Assembly: GCA_018269005.1 (NCBI GenBank)
Contig: JAFDVK010000032.1
Span: 1-64,000 of the forward strand
Source: Acidobacteriota bacterium
GTDB taxonomy: Bacteria; Acidobacteriota; Blastocatellia; Pyrinomonadales; Pyrinomonadaceae
Direction of reading: 5' to 3'
Length of the DNA: 64,000 nucleotides
Part shown: one piece after another, positions 52,825-62,717 of the stretch
Layout: every line of letters begins with the position of its first letter
How positions within the stretch are numbered: position 1 is the first letter of the stretch
Position numbers and translations under genes: made by a program
Notes under the pieces: model-generated
What the model saw: only the letters and a program-made list of their open reading frames with translations
Database searches by the model: none
Told to the model about the DNA's origin: nothing

Positions 52825-55305
52825 CTATGCATCGTCATCCGATCGGTAGTTATCTCGCGTGTAATAGCTTTGGTAGTAGTAATAGTTATCCTGTGCACGC
52901 AGATTGACGTTGTTCAGCACAACGCCGAGGATCTTTGCCCCAATATCCTGCAGCAACTGCCTTGAGCGCCGAACGACCTGCCGCGAACTCTTACCGGAAT
53001 GAACAACGAGGATAACGCCATCGACCATCGAGGCGATGAGCACGCCGTCCGTAAAGGACGCGATTGGCGGCGAATCGACAACGACGTGGGTGAAATGCCC
53101 CTGAAGCATCTTTAGCAGCTTTGCCATTTGCTCGGAGCCGATCAGTTCAGCCGGGTTTGGCGGTACGGGCCCGGACGGCAGAAAATGGAGTTTCGAGCTT
53201 GCGTCCTGTTTGATGATGTTCAAGATCTCTGCGTCTGAGAGCTCATTTGCAAGGATCGTACTCAGTCCGTCAGCATTGCTGATCCCAAACACGGAATGCA
53301 GCCTCGGACGACGCATATCCGCATCGATGATGAGTACATTCGCACCGGTCTGCGCAAGGCTGATCGCGGTGTTCGTTGCCGTCGTCGTTTTGCCCTCGGA
53401 AGGAAGGCTCGACGTGATCAGCAATGATTTCGGAGCGTGTCCCGCCGTCGAAAGAAGGATCGAAGTACGAAGTTGACGATATGCCTCGGCCAACGAAGAA
53501 CGCGGATCGGCATGAATGAGCAGTTCCGATCCCAGTTTATTTTCTTCCGCAGGTTCTCCGTTCTCTGCAACAAGCTGCAGCCGGCGCTTCGGCATCGAAT
53601 CAATGGTCGGGATCGCTGCGAGAGCAGGAAGTTGAAGCAGGTTTTCGACCTCTTCGGTCGAGCGTACGGTATCGTCAAGATATTCAAGGAAAAGAGCTAG
53701 GCCGACGCCAAAAAGCGTAGAAAGGAACAAAGCTCCTAGCACAGTCGTCAACCTTCTCGGTGAGACGGCAACATTCGACGGAACGGCAGGCTCAGTAACG
53801 CTGATGTTGTTGTCAGAGCCTTGTGCGGCAACGTCATTGCTGCTGACCTGCTTCTGCAAATTCTCCAAAAAGCCCTTGTTCGTATCTATGGTCTGCTTGA
53901 GCAAAGCGAGGCTGACGGCCGACTGATTCTGTCCGGTTGCTTCACCGAATTGCTTATTGAAATCAGCTCGAATCTTGTCCTCATTTCCCTTTGCCTGCAG
54001 ATACTTTGTTTGGAGGTTATAGAGCAGGGTCTTTTTGGTCGATTCGCGATATTTCTCGAGGTCGCCCTGAAACTTTTGGACAGCGTTGTCGATCGAGCTC
54101 TGATAGCTGGAAATCTGCGCATCGATCTCTTTGATCTCCGGTGCACCTTCTTGATATTCCTGGAGTTTGAGGGCTCTAGCCTGACGGAGATCCGATATTT
54201 TTTTCAGTGTGTCGGATTGGAACTGCCGAATATTATTCTGCTGCTCGGTGATGAAACGGGCCATTTCGGTCTCGGCCATCGCAGAAAGTCTTTCAGGCGA
54301 TTTTGCGACCTCAAAATAATTTGCCTCGGCATTCTTTCTAGCGTTTTCAGCCTCGAGCATAGATTTGTTCAAGCCCGATAGGCGATCCATCACGATCGTC
54401 GAATCATCAGAGGTCTTTAAGATGCCGGCGTTCTGCGTCATCTCAACGAGCCTTTCTTCGTCGCGCCGAATATCTGACTGGAGGCTCGCTATCCTTTCCT
54501 GCAAAAAGTCGTTAGTTTTGCGGCTCGTACCGGTGCGTTTCTCCTGATTCTGATTCGTAAATGTCTCCGCGATCGCATTTGCAACGTATGCGGCAAGATC
54601 TGGGTCAGTGTCGCTGTACGATATCTCGATCAAGCGTGTGTCTTTCACCGTTGCGCGAGATTCGCGAACAGGATCGACGCTTAGATTGCGGCGAATGACT
54701 TCCACAAAGGGCGTCAAACGCACGGCCTCAGCGATCTCATCAGCAGATGCGAGACTCGAATTCGGGTCGATCGGCGGATTTTCGTCGTTCTTTTGAGTTT
54801 CGCGGCTTGCGAGCCCGATGGATTTCAAAAGTTGGCCGAAGGTCGAGGTCGAGCTTGTCCTTGCCAGAGACTGAAATTCTTTATTCGCGTCGAGATTGTG
54901 CTCTTTTACTACCCGCCGCAAAAGGCTCTCACTCCAGAGAAGCTGAAGCTGAGTATTAAAGTACGAAGGATCAGCATTGGAAAGAGGACGAGCCCTGTCG
55001 TTTGTGACAAGGTCGGGGTTTACCTGCTCATTATCGACCTGGACGACGGCCTTTGCGCGGTAGATGTTCGGCTTGCGTGCGATGTAGATCGTTGCAAGCG
55101 TTGTCATTACGACCGCGATGCCGGCAACAAGCCAGAGACGTTTGCGAACGGCTCGCCAGTAGTCAATCAGCTGAAAGCCTTCGCTCTGCGTCGCGGCGTG
55201 ATAACCGGGATAGCGTCCCGTTGCCGGAATCGTCGGATCGGCCGGCCGTTCAAGCTCGACCGGTTCCGGCGAAGTCGTTGTAATGATGTTTCGCGTTTCC
55301 TTCAT
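52825..55305 (-). CDS. Wzz/Wzc-type polysaccharide co-polymerase and tyrosine autokinase
   Basis: An 826-residue inner-membrane protein. A cytoplasmic N-terminus with YWRAVRKRLWLVAGIAVV (TM1) is followed by a Wzz domain, a long periplasmic coiled coil (about 220-480), TM2 near LTTVLGALFLSTLFGVGLAL and a C-terminal BY-kinase: Walker A SSLPSEGKTTTATNTAI, Walker A' VLIIDADMRRPRLH and Walker B VVVDSPP. It ends in a Tyr cluster (DNYYYYQSYYTRDNY), the expected autophosphorylation site. It controls polymer length and export with the adjacent Wza-like protein. Confidence 0.95.
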   Translation of the reverse strand: MKETRNIITTTSPEPVELERPADPTIPATGRYPGYHAATQSEGFQLIDYWRAVRKRLWLVAGIAVVMTTLATIYIARKPNIYRAKAVVQVDNEQVNPDLVTNDRARPLSNADPSYFNTQLQLLWSESLLRRVVKEHNLDANKEFQSLARTSSTSTFGQLLKSIGLASRETQKNDENPPIDPNSSLASADEIAEAVRLTPFVEVIRRNLSVDPVRESRATVKDTRLIEISYSDTDPDLAAYVANAIAETFTNQNQEKRTGTSRKTNDFLQERIASLQSDIRRDEERLVEMTQNAGILKTSDDSTIVMDRLSGLNKSMLEAENARKNAEANYFEVAKSPERLSAMAETEMARFITEQQNNIRQFQSDTLKKISDLRQARALKLQEYQEGAPEIKEIDAQISSYQSSIDNAVQKFQGDLEKYRESTKKTLLYNLQTKYLQAKGNEDKIRADFNKQFGEATGQNQSAVSLALLKQTIDTNKGFLENLQKQVSSNDVAAQGSDNNISVTEPAVPSNVAVSPRRLTTVLGALFLSTLFGVGLALFLEYLDDTVRSTEEVENLLQLPALAAIPTIDSMPKRRLQLVAENGEPAEENKLGSELLIHADPRSSLAEAYRQLRTSILLSTAGHAPKSLLITSSLPSEGKTTTATNTAISLAQTGANVLIIDADMRRPRLHSVFGISNADGLSTILANELSDAEILNIIKQDASSKLHFLPSGPVPPNPAELIGSEQMAKLLKMLQGHFTHVVVDSPPIASFTDGVLIASMVDGVILVVHSGKSSRQVVRRSRQLLQDIGAKILGVVLNNVNLRAQDNYYYYQSYYTRDNYRSDDDA

Positions 55306-55323
55306 ACTGATCGTCTCTTACGA

Positions 55324-56268
55324 TTAGAGCCCCGGTATTCCTCGAGACATCAGGAGGGGAATCCCGTTCTTGAACGCAGTGCCAATGCCGGTAAGAATCG
55401 CCTTCGTATTGTCCTTTGAGAGGGCGACAATATCATTCGGCTGAAGATATGGGTCCGCCGCCTTTCGCTTTTCTATATCGGAGAGATTGACGATGATCTC
55501 TTCCCGGTCAAGGCTATCGGGCTTTTGGCGGAGGATGCGAACGGTGTCCTTGTCTGTTGCATTGGTATAACCTTCCGCGCTTGCAATGGCTTGAGTAAGG
55601 GTTATCGGCTCCCGAACCTCGACCGGTCCCGGTTTCTTGACGTTCCCATAAACATAAATAATGTCTGATTTAAGGACCGACACGACATCGCCCGGACGCA
55701 TCTCAAGATTTTCTTTACCTTCCTGGAGGTCGCGAATCTTGAAGGTCATTAGGCCGGGCTGCTCTTTCGAATCATCATCGGTCTTGCAATCCGAATTGCT
55801 CCCTACACGAACGACTAGAACGCGAGTGCCCGCATCTTTACTTGGGCCGCCGGCCATCGCGATAAGTTGGAGCAGGTTCAACTCCCGACCGACAAAGAAA
55901 GACCCCGGTTTTTCAACAGCACCGATAACCGCCATTGACTGCGACTTTTGCTCTGCAACGGTAACCGTTACCTGCGGGTCGCGGAGGTAGCTAACCTTGT
56001 AGGCAGCAACAATGTCGTCGGCAAGTTCACGTTCGGTCTTACAAACGGCGACAAGCGGCTTTGCAAGCCGATATAGATAGATCCGGCCGTCAGGATTGAC
56101 AGGCGCCCTCACATCAAGCTCCGGATGCCTGAAAACCTTAACATCGATCACGTCCTGAAAGCCGATGCGATACCGCTCGTCGCGCGTGGCGGAGCCCTGC
56201 GCCATTGCGGCCGAGCATAGCGCAGACATCGCAAAACCCATCAAAAATAAGCTGCGTATAAACTTCAT
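55324..56268 (-). CDS. Wza-like polysaccharide export protein
   Basis: A 314-residue protein. From ATG 56268 it begins MKFIRSLFLMGFAMSALCSA, a signal peptide, then Poly_export (YRIGFQDVIDVKVFRHPELD ... VNPDGRIYLYRLA) and SLBB-like domains (VIGAVEKPGSFFVG; VYGNVKKPGPVEVREPITL). It builds the outer-membrane export channel. No clear lipobox Cys is seen after the signal, unlike E. coli Wza. It is the first gene of the operon, divergent from mutS across 174 bp. Confidence 0.9.
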   Translation of the reverse strand: MKFIRSLFLMGFAMSALCSAAMAQGSATRDERYRIGFQDVIDVKVFRHPELDVRAPVNPDGRIYLYRLAKPLVAVCKTERELADDIVAAYKVSYLRDPQVTVTVAEQKSQSMAVIGAVEKPGSFFVGRELNLLQLIAMAGGPSKDAGTRVLVVRVGSNSDCKTDDDSKEQPGLMTFKIRDLQEGKENLEMRPGDVVSVLKSDIIYVYGNVKKPGPVEVREPITLTQAIASAEGYTNATDKDTVRILRQKPDSLDREEIIVNLSDIEKRKAADPYLQPNDIVALSKDNTKAILTGIGTAFKNGIPLLMSRGIPGL

Positions 56269-56397
56269 ACAAAACCTGCCTTGCTGAGCACTACACTCCG
56301 CTACCATTCGAGATCCGAGGCAAAAAAACGCGACGCGAGCCAATACGAACGCAAACCAACATCCTAACAGATACAAACCGCTTTGAAAATAAGCATT

Positions 56398-56426
56398 TTG
56401 AATGTTTTCGGCTAGTTCGCTAAACT
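56398..56426 (+). promoter_or_regulatory. Promoter candidate for mutS
   Basis: TTGAAT (56398-56403) and TAAACT (56421-56426) with a 17-base spacer, 16 bases before the mutS ATG. Confidence 0.45.
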
Positions 56427-56442
56427 TTGCTTTTCGGATCAA

Positions 56443-59091
56443 ATGACAAACGCGACGCCGATGCTTCGGCAATATCTCGAAATAAAGAGCCGATTTCCGG
56501 GAACGATCTTGTTCTTTCGCCTTGGCGACTTCTACGAGATGTTCAATGAGGACGCGGTCGTTGCCTCAAGAGTGCTCGAGATCACTCTTACAGCGAGGCA
56601 GAAGGACACACCAAATCCGATCCCGATGTGCGGCGTTCCGCATCACTCTGCAGCCGGTTATATCGCAAAACTCATCAAGAACGGCTTCCGCGTTGCGATC
56701 TGTGAGCAGACCGAGGAAGCAGGCAAGGGCGTGAAACTTGTGAATCGAGATGTCGTACGGGTTGTTACGCCGGGCACAGCAATCGATCCTCAACTCCTCG
56801 ATTCTCGCAATTCAACATACCTAGCGGCGGTCGCAGGGAAGGATGAACATTTTGCTGCGGCGTTTCTGGAAGTGTCAGCCGGGAGGCTTCTCGTTACGGA
56901 AAGTAGCGGGCCGAACGCATTTTCCCGGATCTGTGAGCAGCTGGAGAGCTTCAGTCCCAGAGAAATTCTTGCGTCCGCAACGATCTCACGGCGGATCGGC
57001 CAAGCCTTGGGCATTTCTACTGAGAACACCGGCCTTTTTGACAAGCCGAACGCGTCCGCGAGCACTGTCATTACGGAACTCGACCCGGAGCAATTTGATC
57101 CGGCGCAAGCTGAACACCAACTTTCGCAGCATTTTGGTGTTCGCGAACTCGCTGCGTTCGGCCTTGCGGATCGACAGATGGCAACTGCCGCAGCGGCGGC
57201 GTGCCTAGCATATGCCAAGGAAACACAGCGCGCCTCTGCGGACCATATTTCATCGATAGAATTTTTGGATTCCGCCGATCACATGGTTCTCGACAACCTG
57301 ACGCTCCGAAATCTGGAAATACTAGAGTCAAGAAGCGAATCTTCGAAGAAGACCCTCTGCGACGTCATCGATGAGACTGTCACGGGAATGGGAGCTAGAC
57401 TGTTAAAGCAATGGCTTGTCCGGCCGCTTCTTCGCCGTAATGAGATCCAGACCCGTCTTTCGGCGGTGGACGAATTACAGGATTCGATAATGCGTGAGAA
57501 GCTTCGATTTCTGCTCAAAGAGGTTGCCGATCTCGAACGTTTGATCGGACGGGTGAACCTTGGAACGGTCTCTCCCCGCGATCTGATCGCTCTAAAAATA
57601 TCGCTCGGTCAAACCCCGCAGGTCAACGCCATTCTGAGCGAAGCATCATCTCTTTTACTGCAGGTATTGGCCGAGAACATTTTCGAAATGCCGGAAGTAC
57701 GGAGCGTGATCGAGAATGGAATAAGCGATGAGCCGCCGGCGCTGGTCTCCGACGGGGGAGTGATTAAGGCGGGCTTCAACCCCGATTTGGACGAACTCAG
57801 ATCGATCTCATCGAACGTCAAGCAGATCATCGCTTCGTTCGAAGAATCCGAACGGCAGCGGAGCGGCATCGCGAGCCTAAAGGTGCGATTCAATAACGTA
57901 TTCGGGTATTACATCGAAGTTCCAAAGGCTCAGCTTGCGCGCGTACCCGAATATTATGAACGCCGTCAGACGCTGGCCAACGCGGAACGCTATACGACAC
58001 CTGATCTCAAAGAATGGGAATCTAAAGTTCTCGGCGCCGACGAGCAGATCGCAAAGCTCGAACAGGCTTTGTTCGCTACGATCCGCGACCAGATCAAAAG
58101 TGAGAGCCGTCGTCTCCAGGTAACGGCCCGGTCGATCGCGACGCTCGACGCTCTCTGCTCTCTCGCTGAAACTGCAGCATGCCGCAACTATGTGATGCCG
58201 ACGATTCACGACGGTGATGAGTTGGAAATCCGCAGTGGTCGCCACCCGATCGTTGAAGCGTTCGTCAAAGATTCGTTCGTCCCGAATGATGCCTACCTGA
58301 ACAACTCGACCGACCGCTTGCTGATAATTACCGGTGCAAATATGGGTGGAAAATCGACGATCCTTCGACAGATCGCGATCATACAGATACTCGCCCAGAT
58401 CGGCTCATTCGTTCCGGCCACCGCAGCACGGCTGCCGATAGTGGATAGAGTGTGGACGCGTGTCGGCGCATCTGATGACGTTGCGTCAGGCCGCTCTACG
58501 TTCATGGTAGAGATGACCGAAACGGCGTCCATTTTGCGTAATTCAACGCCGCGTAGCCTGATCCTTCTTGATGAGATCGGCCGCGGAACATCGACCTTCG
58601 ATGGCCTGTCCATTGCATGGGCAGTTGCGGAATACCTTCATAACTCGCCCGAACATGCGGCAAAGACGCTCTTCGCTACTCACTACCACGAGCTCACAGA
58701 ACTCGCAGATCTATTGCCGGGTGCAAAGAATTATCAGATAACCGCAACTGAAGAAGACGGTCAGATCGTTTTCTTCCATAAACTGCTCGCGGGGCGCGCG
58801 TCAAAGTCCTACGGAATAGCGGTCGCGAGGCTTGCAGGCCTTCCAGCCGAAGTGATCGTTCGCGCAAAAGGTGTTCTCGCAAAGCTTGAGGAATATGAAC
58901 TCGCGGTCGTTTCGGATGTCGCAAAAGGCGGCGTTGAAAGAGCGGCTGCATCGTCAGTTGCGTCCCAAGCGACGCTATTCTCACTAGCTAACGAAACTGC
59001 CCTCGATGCTATCCGATCGGCAGACTTTGATACTTTGTCGGACGCGGAAGCTAAGGAACTCCTCGCATCAGTCCGCTCTAAGATGATCTAA
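56443..59091 (+). CDS. mutS: DNA mismatch repair protein MutS
   Basis: An 882-residue MutS. The mismatch-binding domain has FFRLGDFYEMF, with the conserved Phe-x-Glu. The core clamp follows, then the ABC ATPase with ITGANMGGKSTILRQIA, LILLDEIGRGTSTFDGLSIA and ATHYHELTELA. It recognises mismatches and recruits MutL. No mutL in the window. The stop overlaps the convergent HIT gene by 4 bp. Confidence 0.97.
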   Translation: MTNATPMLRQYLEIKSRFPGTILFFRLGDFYEMFNEDAVVASRVLEITLTARQKDTPNPIPMCGVPHHSAAGYIAKLIKNGFRVAICEQTEEAGKGVKLVNRDVVRVVTPGTAIDPQLLDSRNSTYLAAVAGKDEHFAAAFLEVSAGRLLVTESSGPNAFSRICEQLESFSPREILASATISRRIGQALGISTENTGLFDKPNASASTVITELDPEQFDPAQAEHQLSQHFGVRELAAFGLADRQMATAAAAACLAYAKETQRASADHISSIEFLDSADHMVLDNLTLRNLEILESRSESSKKTLCDVIDETVTGMGARLLKQWLVRPLLRRNEIQTRLSAVDELQDSIMREKLRFLLKEVADLERLIGRVNLGTVSPRDLIALKISLGQTPQVNAILSEASSLLLQVLAENIFEMPEVRSVIENGISDEPPALVSDGGVIKAGFNPDLDELRSISSNVKQIIASFEESERQRSGIASLKVRFNNVFGYYIEVPKAQLARVPEYYERRQTLANAERYTTPDLKEWESKVLGADEQIAKLEQALFATIRDQIKSESRRLQVTARSIATLDALCSLAETAACRNYVMPTIHDGDELEIRSGRHPIVEAFVKDSFVPNDAYLNNSTDRLLIITGANMGGKSTILRQIAIIQILAQIGSFVPATAARLPIVDRVWTRVGASDDVASGRSTFMVEMTETASILRNSTPRSLILLDEIGRGTSTFDGLSIAWAVAEYLHNSPEHAAKTLFATHYHELTELADLLPGAKNYQITATEEDGQIVFFHKLLAGRASKSYGIAVARLAGLPAEVIVRAKGVLAKLEEYELAVVSDVAKGGVERAAASSVASQATLFSLANETALDAIRSADFDTLSDAEAKELLASVRSKMI

Positions 59092-59444
59092 GGGGTGTTG
59101 TCTGGGCGAACTTGTTCCCCAGAGCAGACGTGAAAATGCAGGTGTTTTGATTCTTGGTATCTGCCTAGATTGGTGATTACCCGTGCAGCTCCCGTTTTAG
59201 CAAGGAGTTCGGCTGCGACCTTATTCACCACCGAAATGATCTCGATAAGAAGGTCAGTCTCGTCCGGCAGGATCGTTTGAAGGGATGCGACATGACGTTT
59301 TGGGACGACCACGATGTGTGTTTCCCAGAAAGGCCGTGTGTGGTGATACGCCAGAACGTTCTCAGTTTCGAATACGCGGACGATACCTACCTTTGCGGAG
59401 AAAACAAAGTCGCAGTAGAAATCGTTTGTAGGTTCGAGGTCCAT
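59088..59444 (-). CDS. HIT family hydrolase
   Basis: A 118-residue protein. It has HIVVVPKRHVASLQTILPDE and the active-site histidine triad in KHLHFHVCSGEQ (H-x-H-x-H). Family members hydrolyse diadenosine polyphosphates or nucleotide phosphoramidates. It has a short N-terminus (ETENVLAYHHTRPFWETH). It ends 4 bases inside the end of mutS on the opposite strand. Confidence 0.9.
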   Translation of the reverse strand: MDLEPTNDFYCDFVFSAKVGIVRVFETENVLAYHHTRPFWETHIVVVPKRHVASLQTILPDETDLLIEIISVVNKVAAELLAKTGAARVITNLGRYQESKHLHFHVCSGEQVRPDNTP

Positions 59445-59453
59445 CCCTTTACG

Positions 59454-59482
59454 TTGTCGAATCGTTACTTTAGCATTATGCT
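59454..59482 (+). promoter_or_regulatory. Promoter candidate for the GH3 gene
   Basis: TTGTCG (59454-59459) and TATGCT (59477-59482), 17-base spacer, 30 bases before the start codon. Confidence 0.4.
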
Positions 59483-59512
59483 TTGCTAACTGCTTCCCCG
59501 TAAGACATCAAA

Positions 59513-60607
59513 ATGACAAGTTCCATCTCAAATCTTGACCTTAAACAAAAGATCGGCCAACTGTTCTCGATTGGTATTGCAGGGCCTGAGATCGACGGCT
59601 CGACCGAAGCACTGCTTCGCGAGATACAGCCAGGTGGTGTTTGCCTTTTTTCCAGAAATGTTCGCGAAATCTCTCAGGTTCGCGATCTGTGCGATGGTCT
59701 CCGTGAGATTCTGATCAACCCAATAATCAGTATAGACCAGGAAGGCGGAACGGTAGATCGGCTCCGGCGAATCGTCACCCCAATGGCAGCCGCAGGGCAA
59801 GTTTCTTCGGTCGAAAAGGCTGAGCAAATGGGGCGGTTGATCGGCGAGCTCCTTCGGATATTAGGTGTAAATACTGATTTTGCTCCAGTTGTCGATGTTG
59901 TGGACGAAGCTCGCTCCGGAGCATCGAATGGCTTGTTTACAAGACCCCTTGGCCGATCAAAGAAAGCGGTTGTTGAGTTGGCCGGTGGTTTCCTGAGCGG
60001 GCTCGAATCCCAAGGGATCGTGGGTTGCCTAAAGCACTTTCCGGGGCTTGGCGCCGCGAAGGTCGATTCGCACAATGAACTACCCTACATCGAACTCTCG
60101 GATAGTGAATTGTCTGACGTCGATCTCTATCCATACCTTGAACTTCTGCCGAAGCATAATGCGGCGGTTATGGTAGCTCACGCGGCGTACACCGGCGTAT
60201 CCTTGCAGGAAAAGGCCCAAAATGGCACACTTTTACCGTCGTCATTGAGCAGTTCGGTCATTTCGGGCCTGCTTCGGGAAAAAGTGGGCTTTGACGGACT
60301 GGTCTTTACTGACGACCTTGAAATGGGAGCGATCCTACGAAATTTTGGGATCGGGGATGCTTGTAGGATGGCATTTCTAGCAGGTGTTGATGCGCTTTGC
60401 ATCTGCGCGGACCCTACGAACATCCGAAAGGGATATGAGGCCATCGAAAATGCGATCGCTTCCGGCGAGATTTCGACTATGCGGCTTAATATGTCGCTTT
60501 CTCGAATTGCCGGGGTAAAAGCTGATCTTGCTGAACCACTCCCGTTCGATGAGGCCCGCATCAACGAACTGTCAGATGAGATCGTAGCATTCAACGGATC
60601 TCTTTAG
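59513..60607 (+). CDS. Glycoside hydrolase family 3 (NagZ-like beta-N-acetylhexosaminidase)
   Basis: A 364-residue single-domain GH3. It shows INPIISIDQEGGTVDRLR, a CLKHFPGLGAAKVDSHNELP loop and a GLVFTDDLEMGAI nucleophile Asp region. NagZ uses a KHFPGHG...DSH loop; here the GHG is GLG while the DSH dyad is kept. It probably removes GlcNAc from peptidoglycan fragments. A putative solute-binding lipoprotein gene follows 18 bp later and could be in the same unit. Confidence 0.88.
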   Translation: MTSSISNLDLKQKIGQLFSIGIAGPEIDGSTEALLREIQPGGVCLFSRNVREISQVRDLCDGLREILINPIISIDQEGGTVDRLRRIVTPMAAAGQVSSVEKAEQMGRLIGELLRILGVNTDFAPVVDVVDEARSGASNGLFTRPLGRSKKAVVELAGGFLSGLESQGIVGCLKHFPGLGAAKVDSHNELPYIELSDSELSDVDLYPYLELLPKHNAAVMVAHAAYTGVSLQEKAQNGTLLPSSLSSSVISGLLREKVGFDGLVFTDDLEMGAILRNFGIGDACRMAFLAGVDALCICADPTNIRKGYEAIENAIASGEISTMRLNMSLSRIAGVKADLAEPLPFDEARINELSDEIVAFNGSL

Positions 60608-60625
60608 ATTCCAGGAGTATTTGAT

Positions 60626-62254
60626 TTGAAACAAAAAATATTCGCCTTCCTTGCCCTCTTCGTTCTTCTACTCGCAACCGCTGCTTCTTCTTGCAGACGC
60701 CGAGACTCCGGTGTAGTTACCGTTGCCTTGCCCGAAAAATTCACAGCGTTCGACACGATCTCTTCGACGAATTCAGACGCTGCGGCCGAAAGGGTCAAGA
60801 ACCTTCTCTTCAACTCTCTTGTGAAGAAGGACGAAAACTTTGACTATGTTGGCGACCTCGCGAAGGAGATAAATACTTCCGAAGATGGGCTTTCGATCAC
60901 CTTTGTGCTTCGCGATGGGGTGAAGTTCCACAACGGCAAGACGCTTACATCCGAAGACGTAAAGTACACGCTCGATACGCTCTTTAACAGCAAGGGGTAT
61001 AAAGCACAGGCATTTTACGATTCTGTCCCGGTTGAAAAAGCTCCCGCCAAAAAGCTAGTTGGGAACACGAATGCGTCCGTACCTGCTGAAGCCCCCGAGA
61101 CGAAGCAGGTGCCGCATATCACTTCCATCGACGTTCCTGATGAAAGGACTATCGTCATTAAGATCGCCAGGCCCGCGCTAAAGACCACGCTTCTTTCTAA
61201 TCTTGTCACGATCCCGATAATCCCGACCGGCTCTGCCGAGCAGCAAAAGGATTCACCGGTCGGCTCAGGGCCGTTTAAGTTCGTGAGTCTTGATTCGGGC
61301 CAGAATATTGTTGAAATGGAAGCAAATCCCGACTATTGGGATGGGCCGCCGAAGATCAAGAAATTGCGGCTGAAGACCATAACAGATGCGAACTCGCTAC
61401 AAGCAGAACTTCAAACAGGCGGGGTCGATATCGCTCCAAATCCGAACAATATCTCTGCGGACACAATTAAGTCGCTATCTGAGGGACAGAATCTGCAAGT
61501 CGTTCAATCAGAAGGTTCTAACATTCAATACCTCATCCTTAACGTGAAGACGCCCGTGCTCGCTGATGTCAGGATTCGACAAGCTATCGCCTACTCGATA
61601 GATCGCGAAAAGATCGTTCGCGACCTACTGCTAGGCCAGGCTAAGGTCGCATCATCGGTGCTGCCGCCACAGTCTTGGGCATACACGCCGGGCACGCAAT
61701 ATAACTTTGATCCTGCAAAGGCAAAGCAGCTTCTGGCCGAAGCCGGGTACAAAGGCGAGCCGATAGTGTTTAAATTTGGTGCGGGGAACCTCGCCGTTAG
61801 CCAATATGCTCAGATCCTACAGAGTTCGATGAACGATGTCGGACTGAACATTCGTATCGAGACGATGGACGTGAATGTCCTGCGTAAAAAACTGGCTCAG
61901 GGCGAGTTCGAACTCTACACAGGAGTTTGGATCGGGGGCAACCAGGATCCGATCTTTTTCCGTGAGTTATTTACGACCGCAAAGATCCCCGGACCGACCG
62001 CATCTTGTTGTAACCGGGGACGTTACAGCAATCTGGCTGTTGATCAGACGGTCGATGCGGCAATAAATACAACCAACAAGGACGAAGCGAAGGCTTTGTA
62101 TCAAAAAGCTTGGGATCTTGTGTCGGCAGACGTACCTCTTCTACCCCTTTGGTATCCAGCAAATATCGTGGTCGCTACCAAGCGAATCGGGAATATTCAC
62201 ATCAACCCGAGCGGTGATTGGGGTTTTTTGAAAGATGTAACGGTTTCTGAGTGA
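60626..62254 (+). CDS. Oligopeptide/dipeptide ABC transporter solute-binding lipoprotein (SBP family 5)
   Basis: A 542-residue lipoprotein. The TTG at 60626 (AGGAG about 10 bases upstream) starts a signal with a lipobox ATAASSC. The mature protein has FVLRDGVKFHNGKTLTSEDV, GSGPFKFVSLDSGQNIVEM, YWDGPPKIKKLRLKTI and IRQAIAYSIDREKIVRDLLL, the DppA/OppA pattern. It follows a GH3 enzyme, so murein tripeptide or muropeptide uptake is plausible. Permease and ATPase genes are not in the window. Confidence 0.92.
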   Translation: MKQKIFAFLALFVLLLATAASSCRRRDSGVVTVALPEKFTAFDTISSTNSDAAAERVKNLLFNSLVKKDENFDYVGDLAKEINTSEDGLSITFVLRDGVKFHNGKTLTSEDVKYTLDTLFNSKGYKAQAFYDSVPVEKAPAKKLVGNTNASVPAEAPETKQVPHITSIDVPDERTIVIKIARPALKTTLLSNLVTIPIIPTGSAEQQKDSPVGSGPFKFVSLDSGQNIVEMEANPDYWDGPPKIKKLRLKTITDANSLQAELQTGGVDIAPNPNNISADTIKSLSEGQNLQVVQSEGSNIQYLILNVKTPVLADVRIRQAIAYSIDREKIVRDLLLGQAKVASSVLPPQSWAYTPGTQYNFDPAKAKQLLAEAGYKGEPIVFKFGAGNLAVSQYAQILQSSMNDVGLNIRIETMDVNVLRKKLAQGEFELYTGVWIGGNQDPIFFRELFTTAKIPGPTASCCNRGRYSNLAVDQTVDAAINTTNKDEAKALYQKAWDLVSADVPLLPLWYPANIVVATKRIGNIHINPSGDWGFLKDVTVSE

Positions 62255-62268
62255 AATTTTAGCTCGGC

Positions 62269-62296
62269 TTGACAATTGGATTCGAGACGCTAAAAT
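62269..62296 (+). promoter_or_regulatory. Promoter of tRNA-Gly
   Basis: TTGACA (62269-62274) and TAAAAT (62291-62296), 16-base spacer, 14 bases before the mature tRNA start. Confidence 0.6.
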
Positions 62297-62310
62297 TATC
62301 ATTTGCCATT

Positions 62311-62385
62311 GCGGGAGTAGCTCAGTGGTAGAGCGCGACCTTGCCAAGGTCGAAGTCGCGAGTTCGACCCTCGTCTCCCGCTCCA
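62311..62385 (+). tRNA. tRNA-Gly (GCC)
   Basis: GCGGGAG acceptor pairs with CTCCCGC, followed by T and an encoded CCA. The D-arm contains AGCTCAGTGGTAGAGC; the anticodon loop in CCTTGCCAAGG shows GCC; the T-loop GTTCGAC is canonical. Confidence 0.97.
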
Positions 62386-62406
62386 ATATTATAGGTAGGC
62401 AGTTCC

Positions 62407-62460
62407 AAGCCGGCCGATTCCGGTAAGTCTTAGATACCGAAACAGGCCGGCTTAGACTTT
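62407..62460 (+). terminator. Terminator-like hairpin after tRNA-Gly
   Basis: AAGCCGGCC (62407-62415) and GGCCGGCTT (62445-62453) form a 9-bp stem with an inner CGGTA/TACCG pair, followed by AGACTTTTT. Confidence 0.55.
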
Positions 62461-62507
62461 TTGAGATCGCGTAAGAGCTATGATCTCAATAGACTGGCGG
62501 GCGAATG

Positions 62508-62524
62508 TTAACGTATTACGTTAA
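62508..62524. promoter_or_regulatory. 17-bp perfect palindrome upstream of tRNA-Cys
   Basis: TTAACGTA-T-TACGTTAA is a perfect inverted repeat with a one-base centre, 76 bases before tRNA-Cys. It could be an operator; no cognate regulator is evident. Confidence 0.4.
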
Positions 62525-62600
62525 GCTGGCTTCCGTGGGAATTTCTGCAACATTGGTGTCATTTTTTCCGTATCTCTCGGATGGGGACGGCACAGATTTC

Positions 62601-62675
<75 letters not shown>

Positions 62676-62717
62676 ACCTAAGAACGACCAACTAACCAAA
62701 TCGACTGCTTAGTTTTT

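Noticed and set aside
56269..56472. 68-codon extension of the Wza-like gene
   Set aside because: It overlaps the divergent mutS start and would bury the signal peptide that begins at 56268.
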